DNA from: Achromobacter dolens
GTDB lineage: Bacteria; Pseudomonadota; Gammaproteobacteria; Burkholderiales; Burkholderiaceae_B
DNA: 64,000 nucleotides
Assembly: GCF_902859745.1 (NCBI RefSeq)
Contig: NZ_CADIJW010000005.1
Coordinates: 62,001 to 126,000, forward strand
Reading direction: 5' to 3'
The notes under the pieces are model-generated. The model was not told the origin of the DNA. It worked only from the letters and a program-made list of their open reading frames with translations, and searched no databases. Position numbers and translations under genes: made by a program. Below, piece by piece: positions 55,558 to 64,000 of this stretch. Positions within the stretch are counted from its first letter, which is position 1. Each line of letters opens with the position of its first letter.

Positions 55558-56553
55558 TCAGTCGAGCGACAGGTTCAGCTTCTGGATGACCTGATCCCAA
55601 CGAGCCTTTTCGTTCTGGATGCGGACGGTCAGGGCCTCGGGGGTGGAGGCGGCGGGAGTGAAGTATTGCAGGGCCATCTGCTTGCGGACCGTATCGCTGT
55701 TGATGATGCGGTTCAGTTCGCTGTTCAGGCGCTCGATGACGGGCGTCGGCGTTTCCGCGGGGGCCAGGATGGCGTTCCACGAGATGGCTTCGAAGTCGGG
55801 GTAGCCCTGCGAGGCCATGGTGGGCACGCCGGGCAGGGTATCGCTGGGCTGCAGGCTGGTGACGGCGAGGATCTTGACCTTGCCGTCGCGGGTCTGCGGC
55901 ACCGCGATGGCGGGGACCATGAAGCCGGCCTGGATGTCGCCGCCGATGATGGCGCTGATGACCTGCGGGAAGCCGGCGTACGGGATATGCGCCATGTCGA
56001 TGCCGGCGCGTTCCTTGAACATTTCCATGGCCAGGTGGGCCGAGCTGCCGGGGCCGACGGAGCCATAGTTCAGCGAGCTGCCGTGCTCCTTCACCATGCG
56101 CACGAAGTCCTGCACGGAATTGACGTTCTTCAGGTTGCCAGGCACGGTCAGCACATTGGGGCTGGTGCCCACCAGCGTCACGGGCGCCAGATCTTGCAGC
56201 GGGTCGTAGCCCAGCGTCTTCTTGTAGAGCGTGGGGGCGGTGACCAGCGGGCCGTTGATCGTGTAGAGCAGGGTGTAGCCGTCGGGTTTGGCCTGCGCGA
56301 CGATGCGGGTGCCGATGTTGCCGCCGGCGCCGGTCTTGTTGTCGATGACGATGGGCTGTCCCAGCGCTTGTCCCAGCGGCTCGGCGATGGTCCGCGCCAG
56401 GATGTCAGGCGACGAGCCGGGCGGGAACGGCACCACCATGTGGATGGGGCGGTCCGGCCAGTCGGCGTGGGCGGCGGCGGGCAGGATGGCCGCCAGGCTC
56501 AGGCAGAGGCCGCGCAGCAGGGGGCCGACCCGGAACTTGCGGGTTTGCGTCAT
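55558..56553 (-). CDS. Bug-family tripartite tricarboxylate transporter receptor (second copy)
   Basis: The 331-residue product has a signal peptide ending AAAHA and the Bug motifs WPDRPIHMVVPFPPGSSPDI, IVIDNKTGAGGNIGTRIVA and MAHIPYAGFPQVISAIIGGD. It is only moderately similar to the Bug protein at 28298, so not a recent duplicate. No TctAB genes are adjacent. It lies 75 bp downstream of gpsA on the same strand. Confidence 0.92.
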   Translation of the reverse strand: MTQTRKFRVGPLLRGLCLSLAAILPAAAHADWPDRPIHMVVPFPPGSSPDILARTIAEPLGQALGQPIVIDNKTGAGGNIGTRIVAQAKPDGYTLLYTINGPLVTAPTLYKKTLGYDPLQDLAPVTLVGTSPNVLTVPGNLKNVNSVQDFVRMVKEHGSSLNYGSVGPGSSAHLAMEMFKERAGIDMAHIPYAGFPQVISAIIGGDIQAGFMVPAIAVPQTRDGKVKILAVTSLQPSDTLPGVPTMASQGYPDFEAISWNAILAPAETPTPVIERLNSELNRIINSDTVRKQMALQYFTPAASTPEALTVRIQNEKARWDQVIQKLNLSLD

Positions 56554-56628
56554 GAAGGATGTCTCCTGGGAGTCGTGCGTCGTGTTGTTATGAGGACGAG
56601 GGGGTGGGGGCCGGCTGCATCGGCGATG

Positions 56629-57678
56629 TCAGCCCGCGTTGCCGTGTTCGTCGCGTGCGTCGCGCGCCAGCAGGGTGGACACGGCCGTCATGGGCGAGAC
56701 GCCGTCGAACAGTACGGCGCACACGGCTTCGGTGATGGGCAGTTCGACGCCGACGGCGCGGGCGCGTTCCAGCGCGGCGCGCGCGCAGCGCACGCCTTCG
56801 GCGGTGATGCCGCTGGCCAGGACGTCGGCCAGCTTGCGGCCCGCGCCGATTTCCAGGCCGACGCGGCGGTTGCGCGACAGTTCGCCGGTGGCGGTCAGGA
56901 CCAGGTCGCCCAGGCCGGTCAGGCCGGCGAAGGTCTCGGCTTGCGCGCCCAGCGCGACGCCGAAGCGCGTCATCTCGGCCAGGCCGCGGGTAATCAGCGC
57001 GGCGCGGGCATTGGTGCCCAGCGCCAGGCCGTCGCCGATGCCGCAGGCCACGGCGATGACGTTCTTGAGGGCGCCGCCCACTTCCACCCCGACCAGGTCG
57101 CCGCTGGCGTAGACGCGCAGCGCGGCGCCGTGCAGGGCCCGGGTGGTGGCGGCGCGCAGGGAGGCGTTGTCGCTGGCGACGGTCAGCGCCACGGGCAGGC
57201 CCTGGGCGACTTCGCGGGCGAAGGACGGGCCCGACAGGACGCCGCCGACGGCTCCGGGCAGGGCCTGGCGCACTATTTCGTGGGGCAGTCTGGCCGTGTC
57301 GGCTTCAAAGCCTTTGCAGGTCCAGACGATGGGGGTGTCTTGCAGGCCCAGGGCGGGCAGGCGACGCGAGAGTTCGGCGCAGGTGGCGGCGAGGCCGGCC
57401 ACGGGAACGCCTAGAATGATCAGCCCCGTCGCGCCGTCCTGTTGCAGGCTGCGCAGCGTGGCGTCGAGATCGGAGGTAATCGTCAGCGCCTGGGGCAGGG
57501 CGATGCCAGGCAGGTAGCGCGCATTTTCGTGGCGGGCGGCCATGTCGGCGGCCTGCGCCGGATCGCGCGCCCAGAGTACGGTGGGGTGGCGGCGGCTCGC
57601 GGCCGCCGCCAGCGCGGTGCCCCAACTGCCCGCGCCCAGGACGGCGACGCGCAGGCTGGGCGGAGTGGGCTGGTTCAT
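56629..57678 (-). CDS. gpsA: Glycerol-3-phosphate dehydrogenase [NAD(P)+]
   Basis: The 349-residue product carries [20 protein letters not shown] (NAD-binding), [17 protein letters not shown], the catalytic lysine in [17 protein letters not shown], and [20 protein letters not shown]. It makes sn-glycerol-3-phosphate for phospholipids. It follows secB by 18 bp, in the rhodanese-grxC-secB-gpsA operon. Confidence 0.96.
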   Translation of the reverse strand: MNQPTPPSLRVAVLGAGSWGTALAAAASRRHPTVLWARDPAQAADMAARHENARYLPGIALPQALTITSDLDATLRSLQQDGATGLIILGVPVAGLAATCAELSRRLPALGLQDTPIVWTCKGFEADTARLPHEIVRQALPGAVGGVLSGPSFAREVAQGLPVALTVASDNASLRAATTRALHGAALRVYASGDLVGVEVGGALKNVIAVACGIGDGLALGTNARAALITRGLAEMTRFGVALGAQAETFAGLTGLGDLVLTATGELSRNRRVGLEIGAGRKLADVLASGITAEGVRCARAALERARAVGVELPITEAVCAVLFDGVSPMTAVSTLLARDARDEHGNAG

Positions 57679-57696
57679 GGGGCGCCGCGGTCTGCC

Positions 57697-58230
57697 TTAT
57701 TGGCGGGTGGCGCTGGCGGGCAGGATGATGCCCGAGTCGCTGCCGTTGCCGTTGGCGTTGCTTTGCTGCTGTTGCAGTTCGGCCAGGCGTTGTTCGTACA
57801 GGGCCTGGAAGTTGACTTCGGTCAGGTGCAGCGGCGGCATCGAGGTGCGGGTGATCGCGTCGGCGATGTTGGCGCGCAGGTACGGGTACAACATCGTCGG
57901 GCAGACGATGCCCAGCAGCGGGTCGAGTTGCTCTTCGGGGATGTTGGCGGCTTCGAAGATGCCGGCCTGGGTGCCTTCGACCAGGTACACGACCTTGTCA
58001 TTGACACGGGTGGTGACGGTGACCGTGACCGTGGTTTCGAACACGGTTTCGGCCAGGCGCTGGCCGCCCACGGTGATGCTCACTTCGACCTGGGGGGCTT
58101 CTTGCTCCAGGAAGACGTGGGGCGCGTTCGGCATTTCCAGCGAAAGGTCTTTCAGGTAGACGCGCTGCAGATTGAACGAGGGCGCGTCGTTGCCGCCTTC
58201 TTGCTGGGTGTTTTGGTCTTGATCAGCCAT
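57697..58230 (-). CDS. secB: Protein-export chaperone SecB
   Basis: The 177-residue product has the SecB core: [40 protein letters not shown] and the acidic N-terminus [10 protein letters not shown]. It keeps preproteins unfolded and delivers them to SecA. A polyglutamine and Asn/Gly-rich C-terminal tail (after about 150) is longer than in E. coli. Start 58230. Confidence 0.96.
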   Translation of the reverse strand: MADQDQNTQQEGGNDAPSFNLQRVYLKDLSLEMPNAPHVFLEQEAPQVEVSITVGGQRLAETVFETTVTVTVTTRVNDKVVYLVEGTQAGIFEAANIPEEQLDPLLGIVCPTMLYPYLRANIADAITRTSMPPLHLTEVNFQALYEQRLAELQQQQSNANGNGSDSGIILPASATRQ

Positions 58231-58266
58231 GAGTGTTTCCGTTGGTGGGAGGGGCAAAAAGGGGCG

Positions 58267-58524
58267 TCAGCCGTTGAGCAATGGGGTCAGGCCGCCCGAG
58301 CGGTCCAGCGCCATCAGGTCGTCGCAACCGCCGACATGGGTATCGCCGATGAAGATCTGCGGTACCGTGCGCCGGCCGGTGCGTTCGATCATGCGATCGC
58401 GTTGGCCGGGTTCGCGGTCGATCTGGATGATTTCCAGGTCGGTCACGCCGCGCTGCTCCAGCAGCGCCTTGGCGCGGGCGCAATAAGGACAATAGTCCTT
58501 GCTGTACATGACAACTTTATTCAT
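58267..58524 (-). CDS. grxC: Glutaredoxin 3
   Basis: The 85-residue product has the dithiol active site CPYC (Cys12, Cys15), the TVPQIFIGDTHVGGCDDL glutathione-binding region and the usual length. It reduces disulfides with glutathione. It lies 36 bp before secB and 50 bp after the rhodanese gene. Confidence 0.95.
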   Translation of the reverse strand: MNKVVMYSKDYCPYCARAKALLEQRGVTDLEIIQIDREPGQRDRMIERTGRRTVPQIFIGDTHVGGCDDLMALDRSGGLTPLLNG

Positions 58525-58574
58525 AGGCGCTCCAGGCGGATTCTGTCGATAAGATGGGGGCGCGTCGCCCGGGT

Positions 58575-58997
58575 TCAACCCTTCTGGGTGACCGGCAGGC
58601 TGGCGGCCAGCCAGGCGCGCATGCCGCCTTCGAGCGGCACGACGTCGGCGAAACCCTGCGCGCGCAGCTTGGCGGCGGCGCGGGCGGAATCACGGCCATT
58701 GTCGCAAACCACGACCAGCGGCTTGTTCTTGGGCAGCGAGGCGGCCTTTTGTTCCAGGTCGGCGGCCGGCACGCTGCGTGCCTGGGCGATGTGGCCGGCC
58801 TGGAACTGTTCGGCGGGGCGCACGTCGACCCACACGGCCTGGCGCTGGTTGACCATCTGGATGGCTTCCGTGGTGCTGACGGCCGAGCCGGTGCGGCCCT
58901 TGCGCAGGGCGGGAATGGCCAGCATGACGCCGGAAACGAGGGTTACGGCGACAATGAAGATGTTGTTTTTATCGAGCAAGAATTGCAGAAGGTCCAC
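58575..58997 (-). CDS. Membrane-anchored rhodanese-like protein
   Basis: The 140-residue product has one N-terminal membrane helix (FIVAVTLVSGVMLAIPAL) and a single rhodanese domain with WVDVRPAEQFQAGHIAQARS and the active-site loop VVCDNGRDSA (catalytic Cys). It probably handles sulfane sulfur in the cytoplasm near the membrane. First gene of the operon with grxC, secB and gpsA; divergent from gpmA. Confidence 0.92.
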   Translation of the reverse strand: MDLLQFLLDKNNIFIVAVTLVSGVMLAIPALRKGRTGSAVSTTEAIQMVNQRQAVWVDVRPAEQFQAGHIAQARSVPAADLEQKAASLPKNKPLVVVCDNGRDSARAAAKLRAQGFADVVPLEGGMRAWLAASLPVTQKG

Positions 58998-59097
58998 GGG
59001 GCATCCTGAAGTGCGGCGTCTAGCCTGGTAAGGGCGAACCCTGACGCGCCGCGCGGCGAAATTGACGGGTGCGCCGGGGCAAAATCAAGGGCAAAAT

Positions 59098-59118
59098 CGC
59101 TCAATTATAAAATGAGCG
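59098..59118. promoter_or_regulatory. Inverted repeat CGCTCA-N9-TGAGCG overlapping a -10 box between rhodanese gene and gpmA
   Basis: The arms (59098-59103 and 59113-59118) flank ATTATAAAA. On the minus strand a perfect TATAAT (plus 59104-59109) lies between the arms, suited to the rhodanese operon promoter. No clear -35 is found. Confidence 0.4.
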
Positions 59119-59158
59119 CATTCCGCAACTTTAACCCGCGTTACACGCCTGCCAAACC

Positions 59159-59911
59159 ATGCACAAACTCGTTCTGATGCGCCACGGCGAAAGCCAGTGG
59201 AATCTGGAAAACCGCTTCACCGGCTGGACCGACGTCGACCTGACCGAAACCGGCCGTGAGCAGGCCCGCAAGGCGGGCGAACTGCTCAAGAAGGAAGGCT
59301 ACACCTTCGACCTGGCCTACTCGTCGGTGCTCAAGCGCGCCATCCGCACCCTGTGGATCGCCCTGGACGCCATGGACGCCATGTATACCCCGGTGGGCGT
59401 GAACTGGCGCCTGAACGAGCGCCACTACGGCGCCCTGCAGGGGCTGAACAAGGCGGAAACCGCCGCCAAGTACGGCGACGAGCAGGTGCTGATCTGGCGC
59501 CGCGCCTACGCCATCGCGCCGGAACCCCTGTCGCTGGACGACGAGCGCCACCCGCGCTTTGACAGCCGCTACGCCAAGATCCCGGCCGACCAGTTGCCGG
59601 CCACCGAGTGCCTGAAGGACACGGTGGCGCGCGTGCTGCCGTTCTGGAACGAATCCATCGCCCCGGCCATCCGCGCCGGCCGCAAGGTGCTCATCGCGGC
59701 CCACGGCAACAGCCTGCGCGCGCTCATCAAGCACCTGGACAACGTGTCCGACGACGACATCGTCAACCTGAACATCCCCACCGGCCAGCCGCTGGTGTAC
59801 GAATTGGATGATGACCTGCGCCCCATCCGCCACTATTATCTCGGCGATGCCGCCGAGATCGAGGCGGCCATGGCCGCCGTCGCGGCCCAGGGCAAGGCGA
59901 AGAAGGACTGA
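59159..59911 (+). CDS. gpmA: 2,3-bisphosphoglycerate-dependent phosphoglycerate mutase
   Basis: The 250-residue product carries [20 protein letters not shown] (phospho-His9), [16 protein letters not shown] and [15 protein letters not shown] (His182). It interconverts 3- and 2-phosphoglycerate. It is followed after 3 bp by the EnvC-like gene, whose ribosome-binding site lies inside the gpmA end. Confidence 0.96.
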   Translation: MHKLVLMRHGESQWNLENRFTGWTDVDLTETGREQARKAGELLKKEGYTFDLAYSSVLKRAIRTLWIALDAMDAMYTPVGVNWRLNERHYGALQGLNKAETAAKYGDEQVLIWRRAYAIAPEPLSLDDERHPRFDSRYAKIPADQLPATECLKDTVARVLPFWNESIAPAIRAGRKVLIAAHGNSLRALIKHLDNVSDDDIVNLNIPTGQPLVYELDDDLRPIRHYYLGDAAEIEAAMAAVAAQGKAKKD

Positions 59912-59914
59912 TAC

Positions 59915-61516
59915 ATGGTGCGCAAGGCGGGGTGGTTGTTGGCGGTCATGCTGGCCGGCGGAGCGCTGCCGGCGGGCGCCGCGCCCAACGATCTCGCCGG
60001 CCGCCAGTCCGAAGCCGAAAGGCAGCAGGCGCAACTGCGCGATCGCATCGAGAACCTGCAAAAGGATATCGATGCGCGCGAAGCGGCCCGCAAGGAAGCC
60101 GCCGATGCCCTGAAGCAGTCGGAATCGGCGATTTCCAGGATCAACCTGCGGCTGAAGGAACTGGCCGAGTCCAGCCGCCAGGCGACCACCGACCTGTCCG
60201 GCCTGGAAAAGCAGATCACCGCCCAGCAGGCCGTGCTGGCCAAGCGCCGGGTCGAACTGGCCGACCAGTTGCGCACGCAATACACCAGCGGCCTGTCGCC
60301 CTGGACCGCGCTGCTGTCCGGCGACGATCCCCAGGTGCTGGGCCGCAACCTGGGCTACCTCGATTATGTCTCCCAGGCCCGCGCCCGCGCCGTCGAGGCG
60401 CTGCGCGCTGACATCGACCGGCTGGCCGCCCTGCAGGGCCGCGCCGACGCCCGGCGCGCCGAGATCGAAAAGCTGGTGGCCGAAACCTCCGAACAGAAGA
60501 GCGCCCTGGTCGCCCAGCAGAAAGAGCGCGGCACCCTGCTGGCGCAACTGGAAGGCCAGATCGCCGCCCAGCGCGCCGAAGCCAACAAATTGGGTCGTGA
60601 CGACCAGCGACTCTCGCGCCTGATCACCGACCTGGACGCGGCCATCGTCAAGCAGGCCGAAGAGGCCCGCAAGGCCGAAGAGGCGCGCCGCCGCGCCGAG
60701 GAAGCCCGCAAGGCCGAGGAGGCCCGCCGCGCCGAAGAAGCCCGCAAGAAGGCCGAAGCCGAGCGCCGCGCCGAGGAGGCCCGCAGGAAGGCCGAGGCCG
60801 ACCGCAAGGCGGCCGCCGACAAGGCCGCGGCCGACAATGCCCGTCGCGACCGTAACGCGCGCGAGGCCCGCGAGGCCGCCGAAGCGCGCGAACAGGTCGA
60901 GGCCGCGTCGCGCCAGGCGCGGGGGCCCGTGGCCGTGGCCGATCCCGACGCCGCTGGCCTGCGCCCCGCCGATTCGCGCCATACCCGCCTGACCGGGCAG
61001 GCCGAGACGCCGCCCCCGGTAAAACCCGCAGATCCTCCCAAAAAGGCGGAACCCGCGGAGGCGGAATCCACTCCAACCCGAACTGCATCGGTCCAGCAGA
61101 CCCCGCGCGCCGCGCCGGCAGGCGGCGGCAACGGGCTGCGCCACGGGTTGGCGGCGCCGGTGCGTGGCCAGGTGCAGGGCCGTTTCGGGGTCGATCGCCC
61201 GGACGGCGGCGTCTGGCGCGGCATCGTGCTGCGCGCGCCCGAGGGAACCCCCGTGAAGGTGGTGGCCCCCGGCACGGTGGTCTATGCCGATTGGCTGAGG
61301 GGCTTCGGCAACCTCATCATTGTGGATCATGGCCAGCAATATCTGACCGTCTATGCTTACAACCAAAGTCTGCTCAAACGGGTGGGCGATTCCGTCGCGG
61401 CGGGGGATACTATTGCTTCGGTAGGCGCAACCGGCGGCCAAGTGGAATCCGGCCTATACTTTGAAATTCGCCATCGCGGCGCTCCTGTGGATCCAGCCCA
61501 GTGGCTGGCCCAGTAA
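59915..61516 (+). CDS. EnvC/LytM-like murein hydrolase activator
   Basis: The 533-residue exported protein (signal peptide to AGA near 22) has a long coiled coil (about 25-330). Its 245-310 part is a run of KAEEARR-type repeats. A Pro-rich linker and a C-terminal LytM/M23-like domain (about 405-533) follow. The zinc ligands of active LytM peptidases are replaced: WRGIVLRAP lacks the HxxxD pair, and LYFEIRHRG has Tyr where the HxH histidine stands. It should therefore activate amidases rather than cut murein. It lies in the gpmA-envC-ctpA order common in proteobacteria. Confidence 0.9.
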   Translation: MVRKAGWLLAVMLAGGALPAGAAPNDLAGRQSEAERQQAQLRDRIENLQKDIDAREAARKEAADALKQSESAISRINLRLKELAESSRQATTDLSGLEKQITAQQAVLAKRRVELADQLRTQYTSGLSPWTALLSGDDPQVLGRNLGYLDYVSQARARAVEALRADIDRLAALQGRADARRAEIEKLVAETSEQKSALVAQQKERGTLLAQLEGQIAAQRAEANKLGRDDQRLSRLITDLDAAIVKQAEEARKAEEARRRAEEARKAEEARRAEEARKKAEAERRAEEARRKAEADRKAAADKAAADNARRDRNAREAREAAEAREQVEAASRQARGPVAVADPDAAGLRPADSRHTRLTGQAETPPPVKPADPPKKAEPAEAESTPTRTASVQQTPRAAPAGGGNGLRHGLAAPVRGQVQGRFGVDRPDGGVWRGIVLRAPEGTPVKVVAPGTVVYADWLRGFGNLIIVDHGQQYLTVYAYNQSLLKRVGDSVAAGDTIASVGATGGQVESGLYFEIRHRGAPVDPAQWLAQ

Positions 61517-61557
61517 GCCAAAAACCCTCAAGGGCGAAAACCATTCGGGAAGTGTGC

Positions 61558-63003
61558 ATGAGCACTCGCAAGTTTCGCGGTTTCGGTCTGATTGCCATCG
61601 GTGCGGTGGCTGGTGTCCTGCTCAGCGTGGGCGTCACCGCTGTCGCCCAGCGCGGCAGTCCCTTGCCGCTGGATGAACTCAGGCAACTGAGCAACGTCTT
61701 CGCCGCCATCAAGAACAACTACGTCGAGTCGGTGGACGACAAGACGCTGATCGACAATGCCATTTCCGGTATGGTGTCGAACCTGGACCCGCATTCCGCT
61801 TACCTGGATGCCGACGCCTTCCGCGAAATGCAGACGGCCACGCAGGGTGAGTTCGGCGGCCTGGGCATCGAGGTCGGCGCCGAAGACGGCTTCGTCAAGG
61901 TCATCTCGCCCATCGAGGACACCCCCGCCGCGCGCGCGGGCGTCATGGCCGGCGACCTCATCATCAAGATCGACGACACGCCCACCAAGGGCATGTCGCT
62001 GAACGACGCCGTCAAGCTCATGCGCGGCGCGCCCAAGTCGCCCATCACGCTGACCATCATGCGCGCCGACCGGCCGCAGCCGATCGTGCTCAAGATCGTG
62101 CGCGACATCATCAAGGTGCGCAGCGTGCGCAGCAAGATGCTGGACAACGGCGTGGCCTACGTGCGCATCGCCCAGTTCCAGGAAAAGACCGGCGTCGACC
62201 TGGCCAAGCAGCTCAAGGACCTCGGCGCCAAGGAAGCGCCCAAGGGTCTGGTGCTCGACCTGCGCAATGACCCGGGCGGCCTGCTGACCAGCGCCATCGG
62301 CGTGTCCGGCGCATTCCTGCCGGCCGACGCCCTGGTGGTGTCGACCGACGGCCGCACCCCCGACGCCCGCCACAAGTACCTGGCGACCCCGTCGGAATAT
62401 GCCCGCGGCGAAAGCAACTACCTGTCGGGCCTGCCGGCCTGGACCAAGACCGTGCCGATGGTGGTGCTGGTCAACGTCGGTTCGGCCTCGGCTTCCGAGA
62501 TCGTGGCCGGCGCGCTGCAGGACCACAAGCGCGCCAAGGTGCTGGGCAACCGCACCTTCGGCAAGGGCTCGGTGCAGGTGATCCTGCCGCTGTCGGAAAC
62601 CACCGCGGTCAAGCTCACCACGTCGCGCTACTTCACGCCCAGCGGCCGTTCGATCCAGGCCACCGGCATCGAGCCCGACTACGTCGTGGCCGACACCGCC
62701 GACGGCGACCTGTTCCGCCTGCCGCGCGAAGCCGACCTGCAACGCCACCTGTCGAACCCGGGCACGGCCAACGAAGTGAAGTCCAACTCGGACCAGGACA
62801 ACGTCGACGTGCCGACCAAGGTGTTCGAATTCGGCGGCAAGGACGACTTCCAGTTGCAGCAGGCGCTCAACCTGCTGGCCGGCAAGCCGGTGCAGAAGGG
62901 GTCGGCCCGCGCCCAGGCCAAGGCCGACGCCAAGCCCGGCACCGGCACCGCCCAGCGCATGAAGATCACGCCGACCGGAGTCGAGCCCAGCAAGGACAAA
63001 TGA
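61558..63003 (+). CDS. ctpA: Carboxy-terminal processing protease CtpA
   Basis: The 481-residue S41 peptidase has an N-terminal membrane anchor/signal (LIAIGAVAGVLLSVGVTAVA), a PDZ domain (about 90-175, GLGIEVGAEDGFVKVISPIE) and the catalytic core. The catalytic dyad is Ser311 (GSASASE) and Lys336 (FGKGSVQ, 25 residues on), with Gln340. It trims periplasmic substrates and, with EnvC-type partners, murein hydrolases. It lies 41 bp after the envC-like gene and overlaps the ThiF gene by ATGA. Confidence 0.95.
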   Translation: MSTRKFRGFGLIAIGAVAGVLLSVGVTAVAQRGSPLPLDELRQLSNVFAAIKNNYVESVDDKTLIDNAISGMVSNLDPHSAYLDADAFREMQTATQGEFGGLGIEVGAEDGFVKVISPIEDTPAARAGVMAGDLIIKIDDTPTKGMSLNDAVKLMRGAPKSPITLTIMRADRPQPIVLKIVRDIIKVRSVRSKMLDNGVAYVRIAQFQEKTGVDLAKQLKDLGAKEAPKGLVLDLRNDPGGLLTSAIGVSGAFLPADALVVSTDGRTPDARHKYLATPSEYARGESNYLSGLPAWTKTVPMVVLVNVGSASASEIVAGALQDHKRAKVLGNRTFGKGSVQVILPLSETTAVKLTTSRYFTPSGRSIQATGIEPDYVVADTADGDLFRLPREADLQRHLSNPGTANEVKSNSDQDNVDVPTKVFEFGGKDDFQLQQALNLLAGKPVQKGSARAQAKADAKPGTGTAQRMKITPTGVEPSKDK

Positions 63004-63755
63004 ACGACGAGCAACTGCTGCGCTACGCCCGCCATATCCTGCTCGACGAGCTGGGTATCGAAGGGCAGGAAAGACTGCTGGCGGCGCGAGTGCTTATCGT
63101 AGGGGCGGGTGGACTGGGTTCGCCCGCCGCGCTCTACCTGGCCACCGCCGGCGTCGGTGACATCACGCTGGCCGATGACGACGTCGTCGAACTCAGCAAC
63201 CTGCAGCGCCAGATCCTGCACACCACCGCGAGCGTCGGCCGGCCCAAGGCCGAGTCCGGGCGCGACATGCTGGCGGCTTTCAATCCGCAGACCCGCGTGC
63301 ATGCCCGCGTCGAGCGGCTACAGGGCCAGGCCCTGTCCGACGCGGTGGCGCAGGCCGACCTGGTGCTGGATTGCACCGACAACTTCACCACCCGCCACGC
63401 CATCAACCGCGCCTGCGTGCAGCATCGCAAGCCGCTGGTGTCGGGCGCCGCCATCCGCTTCGACGGCCAGGTCAGTGTCTACGACCTGCGAGACCCGGAC
63501 GCGCCGTGCTACCACTGCCTGTTTCCCGAGGCGGACGACGTCGAGGAGGCCAACTGCGCCACCATGGGCGTGTTCGCGCCGGTGGTCGGCATCATCGGCA
63601 GCATGCAGGCGGCCGAGGCCCTCAAGCTGTTGTCCGGGGTGGGTGAGAGCCTGTCTGGGCGGCTGCTGTGGCTGGACGTGCGCACCATGCAATGGCGCAG
63701 CGTCAACGTCCAACGGGATCCGGAATGCGCTGTCTGTGGCGCGCACGCGCACTGA
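63000..63755 (+). CDS. ThiF/MoeB-type adenylyltransferase
   Basis: This 251-residue E1-like enzyme carries LLRYARHILLDELGIEGQER, the ATP loop VLIVGAGGLGSPAALYLATA, DLVLDCTDNFTTRHAINRAC, and zinc cysteines CYHC and CAVC. It adenylates the C-terminus of ThiS or MoaD to accept sulfur. Lacking a rhodanese tail, it could serve molybdopterin (MoeB) or thiamine synthesis (ThiF); context does not decide. It overlaps ctpA by 4 bases. Confidence 0.93.
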   Translation: MNDEQLLRYARHILLDELGIEGQERLLAARVLIVGAGGLGSPAALYLATAGVGDITLADDDVVELSNLQRQILHTTASVGRPKAESGRDMLAAFNPQTRVHARVERLQGQALSDAVAQADLVLDCTDNFTTRHAINRACVQHRKPLVSGAAIRFDGQVSVYDLRDPDAPCYHCLFPEADDVEEANCATMGVFAPVVGIIGSMQAAEALKLLSGVGESLSGRLLWLDVRTMQWRSVNVQRDPECAVCGAHAH

Positions 63756-63837
63756 TGCGCCAGACGGGCGATTATTCCGTCCCCGTAAAATCTGCCTGTC
63801 ATTCTCCGCGTAAATAATATTAAAGGTTTGAAATACC

Positions 63838-63846
63838 TGCTATAAC
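63838..63846 (+). promoter_or_regulatory. Extended -10 promoter candidate
   Basis: TGC followed by TATAAC (63838-63846) forms an extended -10 element about 20 bp before ATG 63866. No -35 is recognised. It would drive the truncated gene at the window's end with a short leader. Confidence 0.45.
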
Positions 63847-63865
63847 GCCAGCCAGCCTTCCTTTC

Positions 63866-64000
63866 ATGGCAGGCAGCATTGGACGTATCGGAGTGGACAC
63901 AGGATTGAGCTTCAGCCTGCCGAAATGGCGGCTGACCCGATGGTTGACGGATTCCGGGCAGGACACGCCTGCGGACATCCGCGCCGCGCTGATTGCCAGC
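63866..64000 (+). CDS. 5' end of an unidentified gene (truncated by the window)
   Basis: 45 codons beginning MAGSIGRIGVDTGLSFSLPK run without a stop to the end. The sequence is basic and then ends in an alpha-helical segment (PADIRAALIAS), consistent with an N-terminal cytoplasmic segment before a membrane helix. The family cannot be named from this fragment. The ribosome-binding site is weak. A membrane-anchored signalling protein is one possibility, on little evidence. Confidence 0.5.
   Translation, partial: MAGSIGRIGVDTGLSFSLPKWRLTRWLTDSGQDTPADIRAALIAS

Noticed and set aside
60650-60860. Dense short repeats suggesting a minisatellite
   Set aside because: They encode the KAEEAR coiled-coil repeat of the EnvC-like protein and vary at third codon positions, as coding repeats do.
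59141-61441. 766-codon antisense open frame with LFGLAG and GFLGAA-like runs
   Set aside because: The repeats simply mirror the KAEEAR codons of the EnvC-like coiled coil on the opposite strand.

Overview
The window is GC-rich chromosomal DNA of a betaproteobacterium, most likely Alcaligenaceae (Bordetella/Achromobacter). The reasons are the Burkholderiales-type gene orders (kdsD-kdsC-lptC-lptA-lptB-hpf-ptsN-hprK and rsmB-DUF4390-ntrY-ntrX-trkA-trkH), a DUF4148 repeat protein, a Gram-negative porin, and two Bug-type tripartite tricarboxylate receptors. These assignments come from reading the sequence without database searches. I see no rRNA, tRNA, insertion sequence, prophage or CRISPR array. 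This is core and near-core genome, so the unusual features are mostly small: operators, repeats, leaders and missing domains.

Layout. 1-7258 (all minus): a MocR-type regulator cut by the window edge, then hprK, ptsN, hpf, lptB, lptA, lptC, kdsC and kdsD, covering LPS transport, Kdo synthesis and PTS-Ntr control. 7363-16457 (plus): purT, a GbsR/MarR-like regulator, cydA-cydB-cydX-cydD-cydC (bd oxidase plus its assembly ABC exporter) and apt. 16495-22085: a LysR regulator, a DUF4148 protein, a porin, ilvA and a YqaA-like membrane protein. 22219-28224: a 1319-residue FAD/Fe-S oxidoreductase and a DUF3857/transglutaminase-like protein. 28298-34246: a Bug receptor, the YggS PLP protein, a PLP aminotransferase, an amino-acid binding protein, a small membrane protein and an HMG-CoA lyase-like enzyme. 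34385-37231: dprA facing def-fmt.

37283-44940: a compact four-gene minus-strand cluster (LOG, NTF2-like, HAD, CYTH), a ferritin-like protein, a divergent hxlR/SugE-type SMR pair, rimO, a LysE exporter and rsmB. 44981-51488: DUF4390, ntrY, ntrX, trkA and trkH, with overlapping or closely spaced genes. 51878-59000: a YbdK-type carboxylate-amine ligase, bioC-like methyltransferase, comF, trmL, a second Bug receptor, and gpsA-secB-grxC-rhodanese. 59159-64000: gpmA, envC-like, ctpA, a ThiF/MoeB-type adenylyltransferase, and the 5' end of an unidentified gene.

The most interesting signals are these. (1) NtrX lacks the sigma-54-activating AAA+ domain, and rpoN is absent from its usual place between lptB and hpf, suggesting loss or relocation of sigma-54 control. 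(2) A near-palindrome sits directly after the -10 of the GbsR-like regulator, and its 9-bp half recurs upstream of cydA. (3) A shared TTAGA-N9-TCTAA site lies upstream of the aminotransferase and in the dprA/def interval. (4) A 26-bp tandem duplication in the leader of the amino-acid binding protein repeats the ribosome-binding region. (5) ptsN appears to be leaderless. (6) The four-gene LOG/NTF2/HAD/CYTH cluster has no evident assigned pathway. (7) cydX is a 41-codon gene easily missed by annotation.
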